Part shown: positions 18,801-27,630 of the stretch, piece after piece
Numbering within the stretch: position 1 is the first letter of the stretch
Layout: each line of letters starts with the position of its first letter
Assembly: GCA_020636375.1 (NCBI GenBank)
Contig: JACJXZ010000001.1
Location: 248,001 to 312,000 of the forward strand
Source of the DNA: Lewinellaceae bacterium
Lineage (GTDB): Bacteria > Bacteroidota > Bacteroidia > Chitinophagales > Saprospiraceae
DNA: 64,000 nucleotides
Reading direction: 5' to 3'
Translations under genes and position numbers: made by a program
The notes under the pieces: model-generated
Told to the model about the DNA's origin: nothing
Seen by the model: only the letters and a program-made list of their open reading frames with translations
Database searches by the model: none

Positions 18801-20690
18801 GGAAGAGCTGAGCAAGTGGCCATAAAAGCGGCTGAGCAAGTTCCCACTTTCTCTATCCCATACTTTAAATGGGCCATATAGGTTACCGGCAATGACCTTG
18901 CTTTTGTCCGCAGAATAGCTTACACCATCAGCTCCTGTCCAGGTTTCTTCGGGGTCTTTGTAGGTTTGGGTTATTTTACGGCTTTTCACCTCCCAGGTAT
19001 GTATCCCCTCAAAACGGTTGGCCGTAAGGATTTCGCTGGCGGCTTCTTCGGGCAGGAAGCTCGCATCGTAAACGTACCTGTGGCCCCCTCCTTCATCAAT
19101 ATCGCTCAACCACCACTCTTCCGCCGGCCCTTCTTTTTCCCAGCTCTGGGTATTCCAGATGATCAGCTCTCCGGATTGGTATCCGGCCAGCAATTTGGCG
19201 CCGTCTTTGGAAAAACAAAGCGAATTGGCACGGTTTCCCTCATGCTTCCCCTTGTAGCGGGCAGTGCTGCATAGCAGTGTTTTGATTAATTGTCTGGACT
19301 CCACTTCGTACACCTTGACAAACTCATCGGAGGACTCTTGGTGAAAGATGGAGGCTGCCACGGTTTTTCCATCCGGCGATAAGGCCAGATGATATACTGA
19401 ATGGCCTACATCGATTTTGATGTAGTCTTTACCCGCCTCGGGCTCCTCCATCCAATCCTGGCTTTGAGCTTCATCGACTTTCCAGATACAGATACAGTGT
19501 GCAATGCCGCCAGCCAGAATTTTTCCATCCCGGCTGATGGCGATTGCCGAATCGGCGAAAGGAAACCGTCGGCTTGGGTTAATATCCTGAGCCAGCTTGG
19601 TCATCCTGGCCTCATAGCTGCCCTCCAATAGGGCAAAAAGGCGGGTTCCATCCTCACTTAACTTAATCTGGCTGACCCGTTTCGCCATGCCCCGGCTCGT
19701 ATGCCGGATCTCCCCATTTTCGAGGCTTAAAGTTTTGAAATTGTAGTCTTCTTTATTTCCCCAGACGATCAAACCGGAGTCGCCAGCCGAAAAGAGGCTA
19801 TGCTTGAATTCACAGGCAGGGCTAATGGTTTTACCTACTCTTTTGTAGGTATTGGCGTCCCAGCGGAGTATTTTGGGCCCTCCGGTTTGTACTGCCGTAA
19901 ATTGCCCGCCATCTGCTGAGAAGAAGCATTGGAGTGTTTCTGATAAAGTGATCTCCTCCTCCTCTTCTTTTATGGTAAGTAGATGCCGCTGTCCGTTTTT
20001 CAGGTTGAGCACACTGCCCTTAAGCCGGTACTCATTATCTTCCAGTTCTTCTCGTTCAAAGACCAGCAGGCGTTCATCATCCGGAAAGAAGCGGATGTCG
20101 AGTATGTCATGGAAGGGCCCTTCCAGCCTGTTTTTTTTCCAACTTGCTTTCTCCACCAGGTAGAGATTTTTTTTCCAGTCATAAGCCGCTATAAGAGCCT
20201 CTCCTACTGACCAGCCTTCGATCCTATACTCGAACGCTACCAGGGGGCTGGAAAACTTACCGTCCATAGCGTTGATCGTGGCTATATAATCTCCTCCCCT
20301 CAAATAAATGTGTTTCCCATCTTCTGAGAAGGCAGACTGATGTATTGTTTCCGAGTTGGAGCTGCCAGAACCAGGCTTGTACAATGCACGGGCAAATAGG
20401 GCGGCTTTGGCCCTGATATCCCAAAGGGCTATGGTTTGGCCACTGGTAAAGGCATGATTGCCGTCCGGGGAAAAGCAGGCGGATTCTATGGGGGCGCCGT
20501 CGTCTCCTCTTTTTACGCCCATATCTTCGGGATTGAACGTATGCAAGAGATAGCCCTGTTTGTTCCATAGTTTTACGGTGGCATCTGCGCTGCCGGTCAG
20601 GATGAGATCGCCATCCGGAGAACAAGCAACGGATTTGATGTCACCGGCATGGCCGGAGGGTACGGTGAGTTGAGGTTTGAGGGTGTTCAT
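15900..20690 (-). CDS. WD40-caspase-NUC1 nuclease fusion protein
   Basis: A 1596-aa protein with three functional parts. Residues ~1-700 form a beta-propeller region with WD40 units (HAGDIKSVACSPDGDLILTGSADATVKLW; later FVKVYEVESRQLIKTL and ICIWDAESGASLATLF). Residues ~860-1130 are a caspase-fold C14 protease, with His937 in YFSGHGANF and Cys996 in VMVFDTCYSG. Residues ~1270-1560 are a DNA/RNA non-specific endonuclease of the NucA/NUC1 (beta-beta-alpha-metal) type, with the DRGH motif in CDRGHMAKRED (His1381) and the downstream FYFTNAIPQHYQLNG that supplies the metal-binding asparagine. No signal peptide or membrane helix was seen, so it should act in the cytoplasm. Inference: the propeller senses a trigger, the protease may release or activate the nuclease, and the outcome is nucleic-acid destruction. 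Downstream co-oriented genes are the 105-aa protein and the HEAT protein. Confidence 0.88.
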   Translation of the reverse strand: MNTLKPQLTVPSGHAGDIKSVACSPDGDLILTGSADATVKLWNKQGYLLHTFNPEDMGVKRGDDGAPIESACFSPDGNHAFTSGQTIALWDIRAKAALFARALYKPGSGSSNSETIHQSAFSEDGKHIYLRGGDYIATINAMDGKFSSPLVAFEYRIEGWSVGEALIAAYDWKKNLYLVEKASWKKNRLEGPFHDILDIRFFPDDERLLVFEREELEDNEYRLKGSVLNLKNGQRHLLTIKEEEEEITLSETLQCFFSADGGQFTAVQTGGPKILRWDANTYKRVGKTISPACEFKHSLFSAGDSGLIVWGNKEDYNFKTLSLENGEIRHTSRGMAKRVSQIKLSEDGTRLFALLEGSYEARMTKLAQDINPSRRFPFADSAIAISRDGKILAGGIAHCICIWKVDEAQSQDWMEEPEAGKDYIKIDVGHSVYHLALSPDGKTVAASIFHQESSDEFVKVYEVESRQLIKTLLCSTARYKGKHEGNRANSLCFSKDGAKLLAGYQSGELIIWNTQSWEKEGPAEEWWLSDIDEGGGHRYVYDASFLPEEAASEILTANRFEGIHTWEVKSRKITQTYKDPEETWTGADGVSYSADKSKVIAGNLYGPFKVWDRESGNLLSRFYGHLLSSSLESSIATCTGKNGSTIVFTAAGDNSICIWDAESGASLATLFLLNEADWAVITPSGLFDATEGAMEAMYYVLGTEIIELDQLKGRYWQPGLLPILLNLADGLIKKVDEFKEVALYPEVASMELAGKKLEVKLTERNGGLGKVNFFINHKMRMEDANPQRKTAFTIELEDYDGFFEPGENSIAIRCWNEEGWLPGQLQATSYDKVGGDTSPPALHALFVGTSTYDNPNLSLHYPDQDAAYLEEAITLVGKHLFEDKKKNLTDKVHSKLLTTQRPGTDTFSSKENIKNAFAAIAKAAKAQDVTFIYFSGHGANFDDGEKAQFYYLTHEITSDDLSDSGVREKATISSDELSEWANAIPARKQVMVFDTCYSGKLLDSLKSKNATDATRDRAMERMKDRTGTFLLTGSAADKVSYEASNYGQGLLTYALLMGMRGAALSKGANQAENSVDIMRLFLYSVDEVERLSKEFAVVQRPNLRAPRKIESFDIGIAPKETRARIKLAMPKPLFVRSNFMNQADFLDGLNISQVLDQYLTGDIGTGRQPKAVFIDVHNFPGAHCVRGLYAKTEDGYAVNGKLYKDDKSLGDISVTGQGMEDIVPKLGRAVRELVFPRQPYQIPTEAEVLLLEKGKKEDLGAIKGTPAYGYNPNFIGKGYEVPLPKLTAAQQQDIAKTRDGETEIKYQYYSVIQCKSRKFPFFAACNLDGEKFIGMSRESTKFIKDSRLPEEDQWGDSFYRYKFKTKDNKTIYYTEFCDRGHMAKREDTQWGDDAATAERGARLTFYFTNAIPQHYQLNGNVWCGLEDYIMEMAAKEKKKKGPKFSYLVNIFTGPVFQENDPLFPIERNGKKEMVKVPALFWKVVYYKRKSDKKLCYVGFLMGQKGLMEAEFGNYGIVSKDAKEKEHFLGYKEKEVYQVKVSFIESLTGLKFQGEQLLDPHPDERPATEILEKVELEKKGFAGSAPEIEYRLGGLYL

Positions 20691-20790
20691 TTTTTGTGGA
20701 TTTTGTTGGCTTGGTTGTTTGGCTTGCCTGTCTCTTTCGGGCCGGGCTTTTGCCTCCGGTAGCGGCTTGCGCCTCTGCTAAGGGCCCGGC

Positions 20791-20933
20791 GAAGAATAAC
20801 TTCCCCATTTGATCCGGCTATTTTTCCACCATGCTGCGTTGCTCGATCGGTCACGTAGCGGTGCTATGCTCCCTCCTCGCGCCTTGCCTGGTGAAAAAAT
20901 AGCTCGCCTGAAATGGGGAACTTATTTTTCTCC
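20791..20933. repeat. fold-back element upstream of the caspase-nuclease gene
   Basis: The arm 20791-20832 (ATAACTTCCCCATTT ... CTATTTTTCCACCA) pairs with 20887-20933 (TGGTGAAAAAATAG ... AAATGGGGAACTTAT) with only a few mismatches. It fills the middle of the 499-bp divergent gap 20691-21189, which otherwise has no ORF. Because it lies between two divergent genes it is not a simple terminator for either. Confidence 0.7.
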
Positions 20934-21189
20934 GGCCCCTAAGGAGATGGCTATCGGCTCAGCGCCATGCGGACAGCCCACGGAGGCGGATAAAATTAGG
21001 GCGCCGGCTCTTATTTTGGCTTTGGCGTAAGCAGAAAATAATGGTTTAAGGTACGCAAGAATAGGAAGAAAATACCGGACAGATTTAGTAGATTGTTTCA
21101 AAAAAAATAAAATAATCCTTGATTTGATCGGGGTAGTTTGCTGAATATTAGTAGCTTGCTCAAAATAATCTGTTTCAATAATAGCCTGA

Positions 21190-22635
21190 ATGAAAGGAGC
21201 CAAGGTTATTTCCCTTTTACAATCTCTGCACCCGAAGGAGATGCACTGGCTGGCCAAGTGGGTGCGGTCGCCCTATTACAACTCCAACAAGCTGGTCATT
21301 GCCCTGTTTGAGCAGTTACGCAAGTATGCGCCTGCTTTTGATTCGGAAAAGCTGTCCAGGGAAATAGTATTTCAGCAGCTTTTCCCGGGTCAGCCCTACG
21401 ATGACCAGCGGCTGCGGGTGCTGCTATTCCGCCTGTCCGCTCTGGTGGAGGAGTTCCTGGTGGCACAACGCCTGAAGCGCGACCGCTTACATCACCAGCA
21501 ACTGCTGCAGGCCGAGCTGGGGGAGCGAAACGAGTACGAGCTGTTCCTCAAACAAAACCAATCCCTGGCCGAACAACTGGAACAAAGCGCCTACCGCGAT
21601 GAGTACTACTACCTGGCGCGGTGGCGGCAGCAGCACGATCATTTCTTCCACCCCCGAACCGCCCGCTATGGCTTCTCCGCCGATCAGCTCGAAGGGATCA
21701 TGCAAAACCTGGACGCTTTCTATATTTTATCGAAAATGAGGTACAGCGCCGAGTTGCGCAACCGGCAGAAACATCCTGCCGGATACCTACGAAATTGCCT
21801 TGTTAGGGGAGAGCATTCAACTGGCGGAACAGCATCCGGTATTTGGGGGCGATAAGGTGTTTCAGGTATACCGGGACATACTGGCGCTCATGGAGCAGCC
21901 GGAAAACGAAAGCATCTACCGGCGGCTGGAGGACATTGCTTATCACCACCTGCATTTGCTTCGCCCTACCGATCAGGCTTCCCTGCTCCGCTACCGGTCA
22001 ATACAAGCATTCAATTATACAATAAAGGCAAACAGGAATACCTGTGGGTGGCAGTTCCGGCTCTACCAGCTGGGGCTGGAAAAGGTACTTTGTTCTTCGA
22101 CGAATACCAGCTTTCTGACATGACCTTCCTCAACATCATCGTACCACACTCTGTCCTGGGAGAATTGGACTGGATCGAAAGCTTCATCGCCCGGTATGCG
22201 CCTGCATTACCCGCCGCTCAGCAGGTGGATGCGGTAAGCCTGGGCACCGCCTACTGGTACTTTGCCAAAGGCGAGTTCTCCGCCTCCAACGCTTTGCTTC
22301 AGCAGGTGGAAAGCTCACCGCAGTACCAGCTGCGCGTGAAGTCCCTGTCTTTGCGCAATTACTTCGAGCTTTTCCTGCAGGATGAGACCTACTACGAGTT
22401 GGCGGTTTATGAATCCAAAGCTTTCGGCAAATTTCTGCGCCGCAATGAGAAAATAACAGAAAGCCGGGCCCGGGGCTACCTGGCCTTGTGCTCTTTTATC
22501 CGCAAGCTGGCCCGGCTGAAGGTAACGGGCCAATGGACAGGCGGCAAGCTGGCGAAATTGCGGAAAAAACTGGAGCGAGAGAGCGCGGTTGTGGCCAGGC
22601 CCTGGCTGCTGGAAAAGCTGGCGGAACTGTCCTGA
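21190..22635 (+). pseudogene. conserved helical hypothetical protein, frameshifted
   Basis: Three overlapping frames together encode one helical protein of about 480 aa that I do not recognise. Part 1 (21190-~21770) starts MKGAKVISLLQSLHPKEMHW and reaches SAELRNRQ. Removing one A in the AAA near 21767 restores NILPDTYEIALLGESIQ, which continues as part 2 (to ~22020). Around 22020 a second change of frame is needed (YNKGKQEYLWV), then another to FRLYQLGLEK, and near 22082 one more to GTLFFDEYQLSDMTF, which opens part 3, ending at 22635 (RPWLLEKLAELS). It is rich in Leu/Tyr/Gln helices, TPR-like in feel. It is divergent from the caspase-nuclease gene. Either the gene is decayed or the local sequence has indel errors. 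Confidence 0.65.
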
Positions 22636-22753
22636 CTCTTTATCCATCCATAATGTCTTCCGTAACCAGGAGCAGGCGCCTGCCAATAGGGGATTGCCGG
22701 AGTGAATGCAAGGTGTTTTTCATAACCTGTAATTAGATGTGGATTTTAAAGTG

Positions 22754-22799
22754 GGAGCTGGCCTCCCCAACGAAAGGGTTTTTCCGGGAAGCCAGCTCC
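22754..22799. terminator. hairpin after the T9SS cargo gene
   Basis: GGAGCTGGC at 22754-22762 pairs perfectly with GCCAGCTCC at 22791-22799. It sits 19 bp beyond the stop of the minus-strand cargo gene and also downstream of the plus-strand frameshifted gene, so it can serve as a bidirectional terminator. Confidence 0.55.
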
Positions 22800-22817
22800 T
22801 GTCATTGCGGCTGTATT

Positions 22818-25529
22818 CTACAGTTTCACAAACCGCCTCACCGCAAATTGGCGGGCGCTCCTCAACTCCAGTAAATACGGCCCGGCGGGCAGGGCTGAAA
22901 CATCCAGATCTTGCCGGGCCTCCCGCAACGGTACGGACAGTAGCAGCCTGCCGTTGAGGTCCCGGACAAAGGCCTGGGCCGGGCGCTCGGCAATGCCTTC
23001 CGTAGCGATCGTCAGAACCGTGGAGGCCGGGTTCGGGCTGATCCGGATGGCCTCAGCGGACCAGCTTTCCTGCGCACTATTGATGATCACCATAATGTTG
23101 GTGGTGACGATGCTGTCGCAGCCATTGGCGGCGGTGAACACCTCGGTGATGGTGGTGTCGGCATTGATCACGATACCGTTGTAGGTGTCGCCCATGTTGA
23201 GCGAGAGGCCCACCTCGGCCATGGCATCGGGCAGCCGGCTGACGGTAACCATATCGTCGGTTTGCCCGCAGGCATCGCTCACCGCCAGGGTGAAGGTGGT
23301 GGTTTCCTCCATCGTGAAAACCGGGGAGGCGCTGGCGGGATTGTCCAGCCCGGCGGCCGGTGTCCAGGCGTATTGGTAGGGGGCTGCTGGCCTCGCCTGA
23401 ATGGCAAAGGCGAGGGTTGGGGTGGTTGAAAACAAGTCGCGGATGAAACGCACCTGGGCGCCGGTAGCCTTATCCACTTCATTCATCGACTGCCAGGTGT
23501 AAGTGGATGGAAAGCCGTTCGCCGTCCGGGCGGTCAGGTACATCCGTCCGTCCGTGGGGTCGATCTCCAATCCTCTTATTGCAATGGGGTTGACGGTGAA
23601 TGGGGCCACCAGCGTAGGCTCGCCGGTACTCAGGCTGGCCGTGTACAAATTCTGGTCGAAGGTGAGGAGGTATATCGTTCCGCTGTTGTCGATAGCGGCC
23701 TGGTTGATTTCGGCCAGCCCGGTGGCAACGACGAAGGTGGCGGCGGCGGTGGCCGGGTCCACTTCGTAAACGTCGCCGTCGCTCGTCAGGCAGTACAGCG
23801 TTCCGGAAGCGGGCACGTAGCTGAGGTCTACAACGGAGGGCAGGCCGAGGCTGCCGATCAGGGCCGGTTCGCCGGTTGCGGTGTTGACCTGATACAGCTC
23901 ATTGAAGGAAACGGCATACAGGGCATCTCCCACAAATTCCATCTCCGAGAACTGAACCGACAGCGCAGACGAAATGGTGTCCTGTAGTTCGGGGCGTTCC
24001 AGTTCGGTGCTGATCAGGCGGCGGTTTTCATTGCTGACAGTGTTTTGGAGGAAGACCCGGCGGGTGTCGATCGGCAATCCTCCGGAGGCGGAGGCGTTCA
24101 GTTCAACCGTGCCGCCGCCGCAGGCGGAATCATCCGTGCCGGCGTCGGCCGTAAGCGGAGAGAAAGCGCCTTCCGGCACGGTGAATGCCTCCACGTATTC
24201 GTCTCCACACTCGTCCGTGATGGTCAGGGTGTAAGTGCCGGCAGAGAGGGAACTGATGATGGCGGGGGTATCGTCTCCGGTGTCCCACAGGTAGGACAGA
24301 TCGCCGGCTCCGCCCGTTCCGCGCGCGATGAGGCTGCCGTTGCTGCCGCCCGGGCAGTCCGGCCCTTCGGCCAGGATGGCGGCGTCCAGCGGTTGGATGC
24401 CGGCGCCAAGTATCTGGATGGAAAAGTAACCCTGGCCGGCAATGGGCTGGAATAAGAAAGAGTTGCCGCCATCCACCAGTATATAATAAGTTTTATTGCC
24501 TTCCAGGCAGAACAGGTCGAGGTCGGGCGAGATCGCAAAGATGCCTACTCCCCCCGTAGGAAGTTCATTATCTGCCGCGCCAATTAAAGTATAGGTGCTG
24601 AAATCATTGCAATCGGTAGCTTCATATACCGCAAGTTGGGTATTGAAATCGCCCGGCACGCCGAAAGAGCTGGACAGGTCGATCGTGATGTTGCCGCCCT
24701 CGGCCGGGGTGGTAAAGGAAAACCAAACCGAATGGTCGATGAAATTGGTGCCGAACGCCCAGCCGTCATCGCCGACAGCCAGGGGCCCTCCGGTGCCGGG
24801 AGGAGGGGAGATCGCGATCTCTCCCGGCTGGGCGGTGGCGCCGAGGTTGGTGAATACCTGCGGATCGGCGTTCAGATCGAGGCTGATGGCGTTGCAGGCA
24901 TCGTCATTGGCGGGCGCTACCACCTCGATGATGGACAGGCAGCCGGTACTGGAGAACACACCGGATGGGCCGGAGAAGGTACTTCCGGAGATCTGCAGGT
25001 AGTAGGTTTGTCCTTCTTCCAGGGTGGTGAGCAGAGCCGGCGCCGTTTGCAGGCCGGCCTGCGGGGCATTGCAGTCCACGAGTTCCAGGTTGGAAAGGCT
25101 GGAGCAGTCGCCGTTCAGGGTGAAGAGGTTCATCCGGTACGACAGGTTGGCCATGGAGGCGTCGTCCGGTGCGGCCAGGATATAGATCTGGCCGGCCGGG
25201 GCGACAAAGCTGTACCAGACGGAGTTGTACACAGCCGTATCCCCGGAAGTGCCGGGGCAGTTGAACGCCGGCTCATCGGGTTGTGCCGTGGCCAGTTCGG
25301 TGTCGATATTGGGAATACCGTTGCAGTCTTCGCCAAGGGTTATCGGAGTAGCGTTGCAAAGATCGTCGTTGTCGGCTCCTCGGGGCGCGGTGGTGAATAT
25401 ATGGCCGTCGGCGTTCACTTCCAGCCCCCCGGAGTTGGGGAAGCCATCGGCGAAGATGGAAATTTGCCGGGCGTTGAGGCAAAGGCAGCTGCAAAGCAGC
25501 GCCAGGTTGAATAACATTGTATTTTTCAT
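22818..25529 (-). CDS. large T9SS-exported surface protein
   Basis: 903-aa exported protein. The ATG at 25529 gives the signal peptide MKNTMLFNLALLCSCLCLNA; an in-frame ATG 41 codons upstream lies beyond a hairpin and is unlikely. It carries two pre-peptidase-like beta domains that each open with a (N/D)D(L/A)CNA motif (NDDLCNATPITLG; NDDACNAISLDL). A PKD/SprB-like segment follows (DCPGGSNGSLIARGTGGAGDLSYLW-type), then a propeller-like stretch (ALYAVSFNELYQVNTATGEP, GTLYCLTSDGDVYEVDP, GTIYLLTFDQNLYTASL), a second Ig-like unit, and a C-terminal T9SS type A domain (IRISPNPASTVLTIATEG ... GPYLLELRS). No catalytic site was seen; an adhesin or surface-layer role is inferred. Confidence 0.82.
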   Translation of the reverse strand: MKNTMLFNLALLCSCLCLNARQISIFADGFPNSGGLEVNADGHIFTTAPRGADNDDLCNATPITLGEDCNGIPNIDTELATAQPDEPAFNCPGTSGDTAVYNSVWYSFVAPAGQIYILAAPDDASMANLSYRMNLFTLNGDCSSLSNLELVDCNAPQAGLQTAPALLTTLEEGQTYYLQISGSTFSGPSGVFSSTGCLSIIEVVAPANDDACNAISLDLNADPQVFTNLGATAQPGEIAISPPPGTGGPLAVGDDGWAFGTNFIDHSVWFSFTTPAEGGNITIDLSSSFGVPGDFNTQLAVYEATDCNDFSTYTLIGAADNELPTGGVGIFAISPDLDLFCLEGNKTYYILVDGGNSFLFQPIAGQGYFSIQILGAGIQPLDAAILAEGPDCPGGSNGSLIARGTGGAGDLSYLWDTGDDTPAIISSLSAGTYTLTITDECGDEYVEAFTVPEGAFSPLTADAGTDDSACGGGTVELNASASGGLPIDTRRVFLQNTVSNENRRLISTELERPELQDTISSALSVQFSEMEFVGDALYAVSFNELYQVNTATGEPALIGSLGLPSVVDLSYVPASGTLYCLTSDGDVYEVDPATAAATFVVATGLAEINQAAIDNSGTIYLLTFDQNLYTASLSTGEPTLVAPFTVNPIAIRGLEIDPTDGRMYLTARTANGFPSTYTWQSMNEVDKATGAQVRFIRDLFSTTPTLAFAIQARPAAPYQYAWTPAAGLDNPASASPVFTMEETTTFTLAVSDACGQTDDMVTVSRLPDAMAEVGLSLNMGDTYNGIVINADTTITEVFTAANGCDSIVTTNIMVIINSAQESWSAEAIRISPNPASTVLTIATEGIAERPAQAFVRDLNGRLLLSVPLREARQDLDVSALPAGPYLLELRSARQFAVRRFVKL

Positions 25530-25551
25530 AATTTGTATTTTTGAGTGGTAG

Positions 25552-25584
25552 CGATGCAAGGCACTTCCAAAGTGCCTTGCATCG
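25552..25584. terminator. perfect 15-bp hairpin, 3-nt loop
   Basis: CGATGCAAGGCACTT at 25552-25566 and its exact inverse at 25570-25584. It lies 22 bp before the start of the 903-aa cargo gene and after the minus-strand gene(s) upstream, so it may terminate the beta-helix operon or fold in the cargo's 5' leader. There is no U-tract immediately after it in the minus direction. Confidence 0.55.
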
Positions 25585-25648
25585 GAAAGTTCAGAGCAAC
25601 TGCCAAAAGAAATCCGGCAATCGGTTCCAGGGATTGCCATCCGCGCCG

Positions 25649-25897
25649 TCATCGGTGACGTAGAGGGGGGAAATGCCCTGCTTCCTTTAATTCGGCCTGG
25701 GCATCGTCCCAGGTAAAATCCAGGGCGTTGTATACTGTACCATTGCTTAGTTGCTCCTGAAGTTGGGCTGCAGTGCGTGCATCCTTCTGCTGAGCGGTAA
25801 GCCCCCCCTGCTGGTAAAGTATAGCAGCAGGGGGCTTGCGATGCAGCAATAGCGGGTAGTACGCCCAGCCGTTGCGGGGCGTCAATTTTAAGGGCAC
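25649..25897 (-). CDS. 82-aa ORF, possible C-terminal extension of the beta-helix protein
   Basis: It opens with a GTG and overlaps the stop of the beta-helix gene by about 10 bp. The sequence (VPLKLTPRNGWAYYPLLLHR ... LDFTWDDAQAELKEAG) looks protein-like but I recognise nothing. It also contains a strong GC hairpin near 25799-25837. It may be translationally coupled, or be the true 3' end of the upstream gene after a one-base shift near 25890. Confidence 0.3.
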   Translation of the reverse strand: MPLKLTPRNGWAYYPLLLHRKPPAAILYQQGGLTAQQKDARTAAQLQEQLSNGTVYNALDFTWDDAQAELKEAGHFPPLRHR

Positions 25898-27582
25898 CAG
25901 CTTATTCCTGGAATGGAGGTAGGGTTGCAGCCGGAACTATTCCCGATGGGAGCTATCGGCACACTGAATGGATTCTCCGGGCAGGTAGCGCTTTTGAAGA
26001 AGAGCCACTCGCCATCGATCTTTCCTATCGATACCGGAAATGCCCCCTCCGTCCGGGTCCAACAGGGGCAATTGGTCTGGGTGTTTGCACCCTGTGCAGC
26101 CTGGTAGGTATCTGCCGACAGGATGTACCTGCCATCTACATTTCCAAAAGACGAAATACTGCCTTTGCTTACGATGAGTTGGTTGCTCTCATTTGTACTG
26201 TATTCAAAGGCTCCTATATCGGCGCCGGTGGGGTCAACGGGCTTTGGGTTATTCCACACCTTAGATGATTCATACTGCTGTTGGGTTACTTCTCCTGCCT
26301 TATATAGCTCTTCAAGAAGGAATTGTTGTTCATACATGTAATCCATATACGCGTCTAGCTGTTGCTGCATTCTTTGGCTACGATCTATCGCTTCTACCAC
26401 TTCTTCGGCTGTCCTTGGCCTCATTTCTCCAGAAGGGCGGAGCAGGCGCTGGTTACCGCTAAAGTCGTTCGTAGGTGCAGCGCCGCTCAGTGCCGCATCA
26501 ATTGCCGGGGAGCAGAAGCTCAGGCGAAGGGCATTGATGTTGTTCGGATCGTTTTGCAACCCGCCGATGAAGAGCGGGTCGGCATCCAGGTTGCCAACAC
26601 CGGCATAGCCACCTTTTACGATAGAATAGGTGACTGCTGCGGGCCTGCCGGTAATTTCCCCGTTTTGATTTCCCCAAATGATGCAGTTGGTCAATACAGG
26701 CTGTCCTCCTGCTTGGCTATAAATTCCGCCACCATTAGATCCCGACGAATTTCCGGAGATCGTACAATTAGTGAGTTGGGGAGAGGAGTTGTTATTGTAC
26801 ATCCCCCCGCCTATATCGGCTGAGTTTCCCAAGAAAATGCAATTTACCAGGACCGGTGAGGAGTTATTGTTAAACATTCCTCCACCATCGGGGTGAGGTG
26901 AATGTTTGGCGGTATTGCCATTAAATACGCAATTGGTCAAAGTCGGAGAAGAATTGTTGTTGAACATCCCGCCGCCATGGGCGGCTAAATTTTCCAGGAA
27001 GGTACAATTGATTAGGCTAGGAGAAGAACCGACGTTCAGCATTCCTCCGCCGTTGAAGAAGGGGAAGCGGGTATTTGGGTTTGAGTAGCCCGCTGTAATG
27101 GTGAAACCATCCAGGACGGCGCTATTGTTCAGCCCGTTGTTGTTGTTTAAGATAACGTGGTAGGTGTTGTCGGCCTTGTCGGCAGTGCCGATATCGCCGC
27201 TCAGAATGGTTTCATTCTCTCTCCACCTGCGTTGTGTAAGGGCCGTTTCCCCACCGGCAAATCCTCCGTAGATGGCCACGCCATTTTTCATGGAAAAAGA
27301 AATAGTACGGTCGTTACCCGTAGTGGGTTTGTACGTGCCGGCCGCCACCCAGACCTGGTCGCCGGGTGTGGAGGCATTAATCATCGCCTGAAGGTTGGAG
27401 GAGGCGTTTGCCCAGGAAGAGCCGCTACCGTTGCCGTTAGCAACGGGCTTTACGTACCGGATCGTCGAAAAGCCCGGAGTGGCAAAGAGGAATAGCCCCA
27501 GGAAAAGGGTGAAATAACAAGGCAGAAGCCGTCGGTTGTGCCCCTGAGGGCTGGGTAAAAAGCGGTTGGAATGGATTGTCAT
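25888..27582 (-). CDS. exported parallel beta-helix protein (choice-of-anchor Q type)
   Basis: 564-aa protein. The N-terminus has a positively charged leader followed by the hydrophobic segment LLPCYFTLFLGLFLFATPGFS, then IRYVKPVANGNGSGSSWANA ... GDQVWVAAGTYKPT, the hallmark start of Bacteroidota right-handed beta-helix proteins. Four or more ~26-residue coils carry the repeated core GGGM(F/Y)NNNSSP(T/V/Q)L(T/V)NC and contribute N-stacks (residues ~180-320). A 60-residue charged, helical insertion (RPRTAEEVVEAIDRSQRMQQ ...) interrupts the region before the choice-of-anchor-like DPTGADIGAFEY motif. It is 48 bp downstream of the lipoprotein gene and probably in the same operon. It has no recognisable T9SS sorting domain in this frame, so the C-terminus may be incomplete. 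Confidence 0.75.
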   Translation of the reverse strand: MTIHSNRFLPSPQGHNRRLLPCYFTLFLGLFLFATPGFSTIRYVKPVANGNGSGSSWANASSNLQAMINASTPGDQVWVAAGTYKPTTGNDRTISFSMKNGVAIYGGFAGGETALTQRRWRENETILSGDIGTADKADNTYHVILNNNNGLNNSAVLDGFTITAGYSNPNTRFPFFNGGGMLNVGSSPSLINCTFLENLAAHGGGMFNNNSSPTLTNCVFNGNTAKHSPHPDGGGMFNNNSSPVLVNCIFLGNSADIGGGMYNNNSSPQLTNCTISGNSSGSNGGGIYSQAGGQPVLTNCIIWGNQNGEITGRPAAVTYSIVKGGYAGVGNLDADPLFIGGLQNDPNNINALRLSFCSPAIDAALSGAAPTNDFSGNQRLLRPSGEMRPRTAEEVVEAIDRSQRMQQQLDAYMDYMYEQQFLLEELYKAGEVTQQQYESSKVWNNPKPVDPTGADIGAFEYSTNESNQLIVSKGSISSFGNVDGRYILSADTYQAAQGANTQTNCPCWTRTEGAFPVSIGKIDGEWLFFKSATCPENPFSVPIAPIGNSSGCNPTSIPGISWCP

Positions 27583-27630
27583 TTGATAAATGTTTATGCT
27601 GTTTGAAAAAAGAACCTTATGTCCAGCCGC

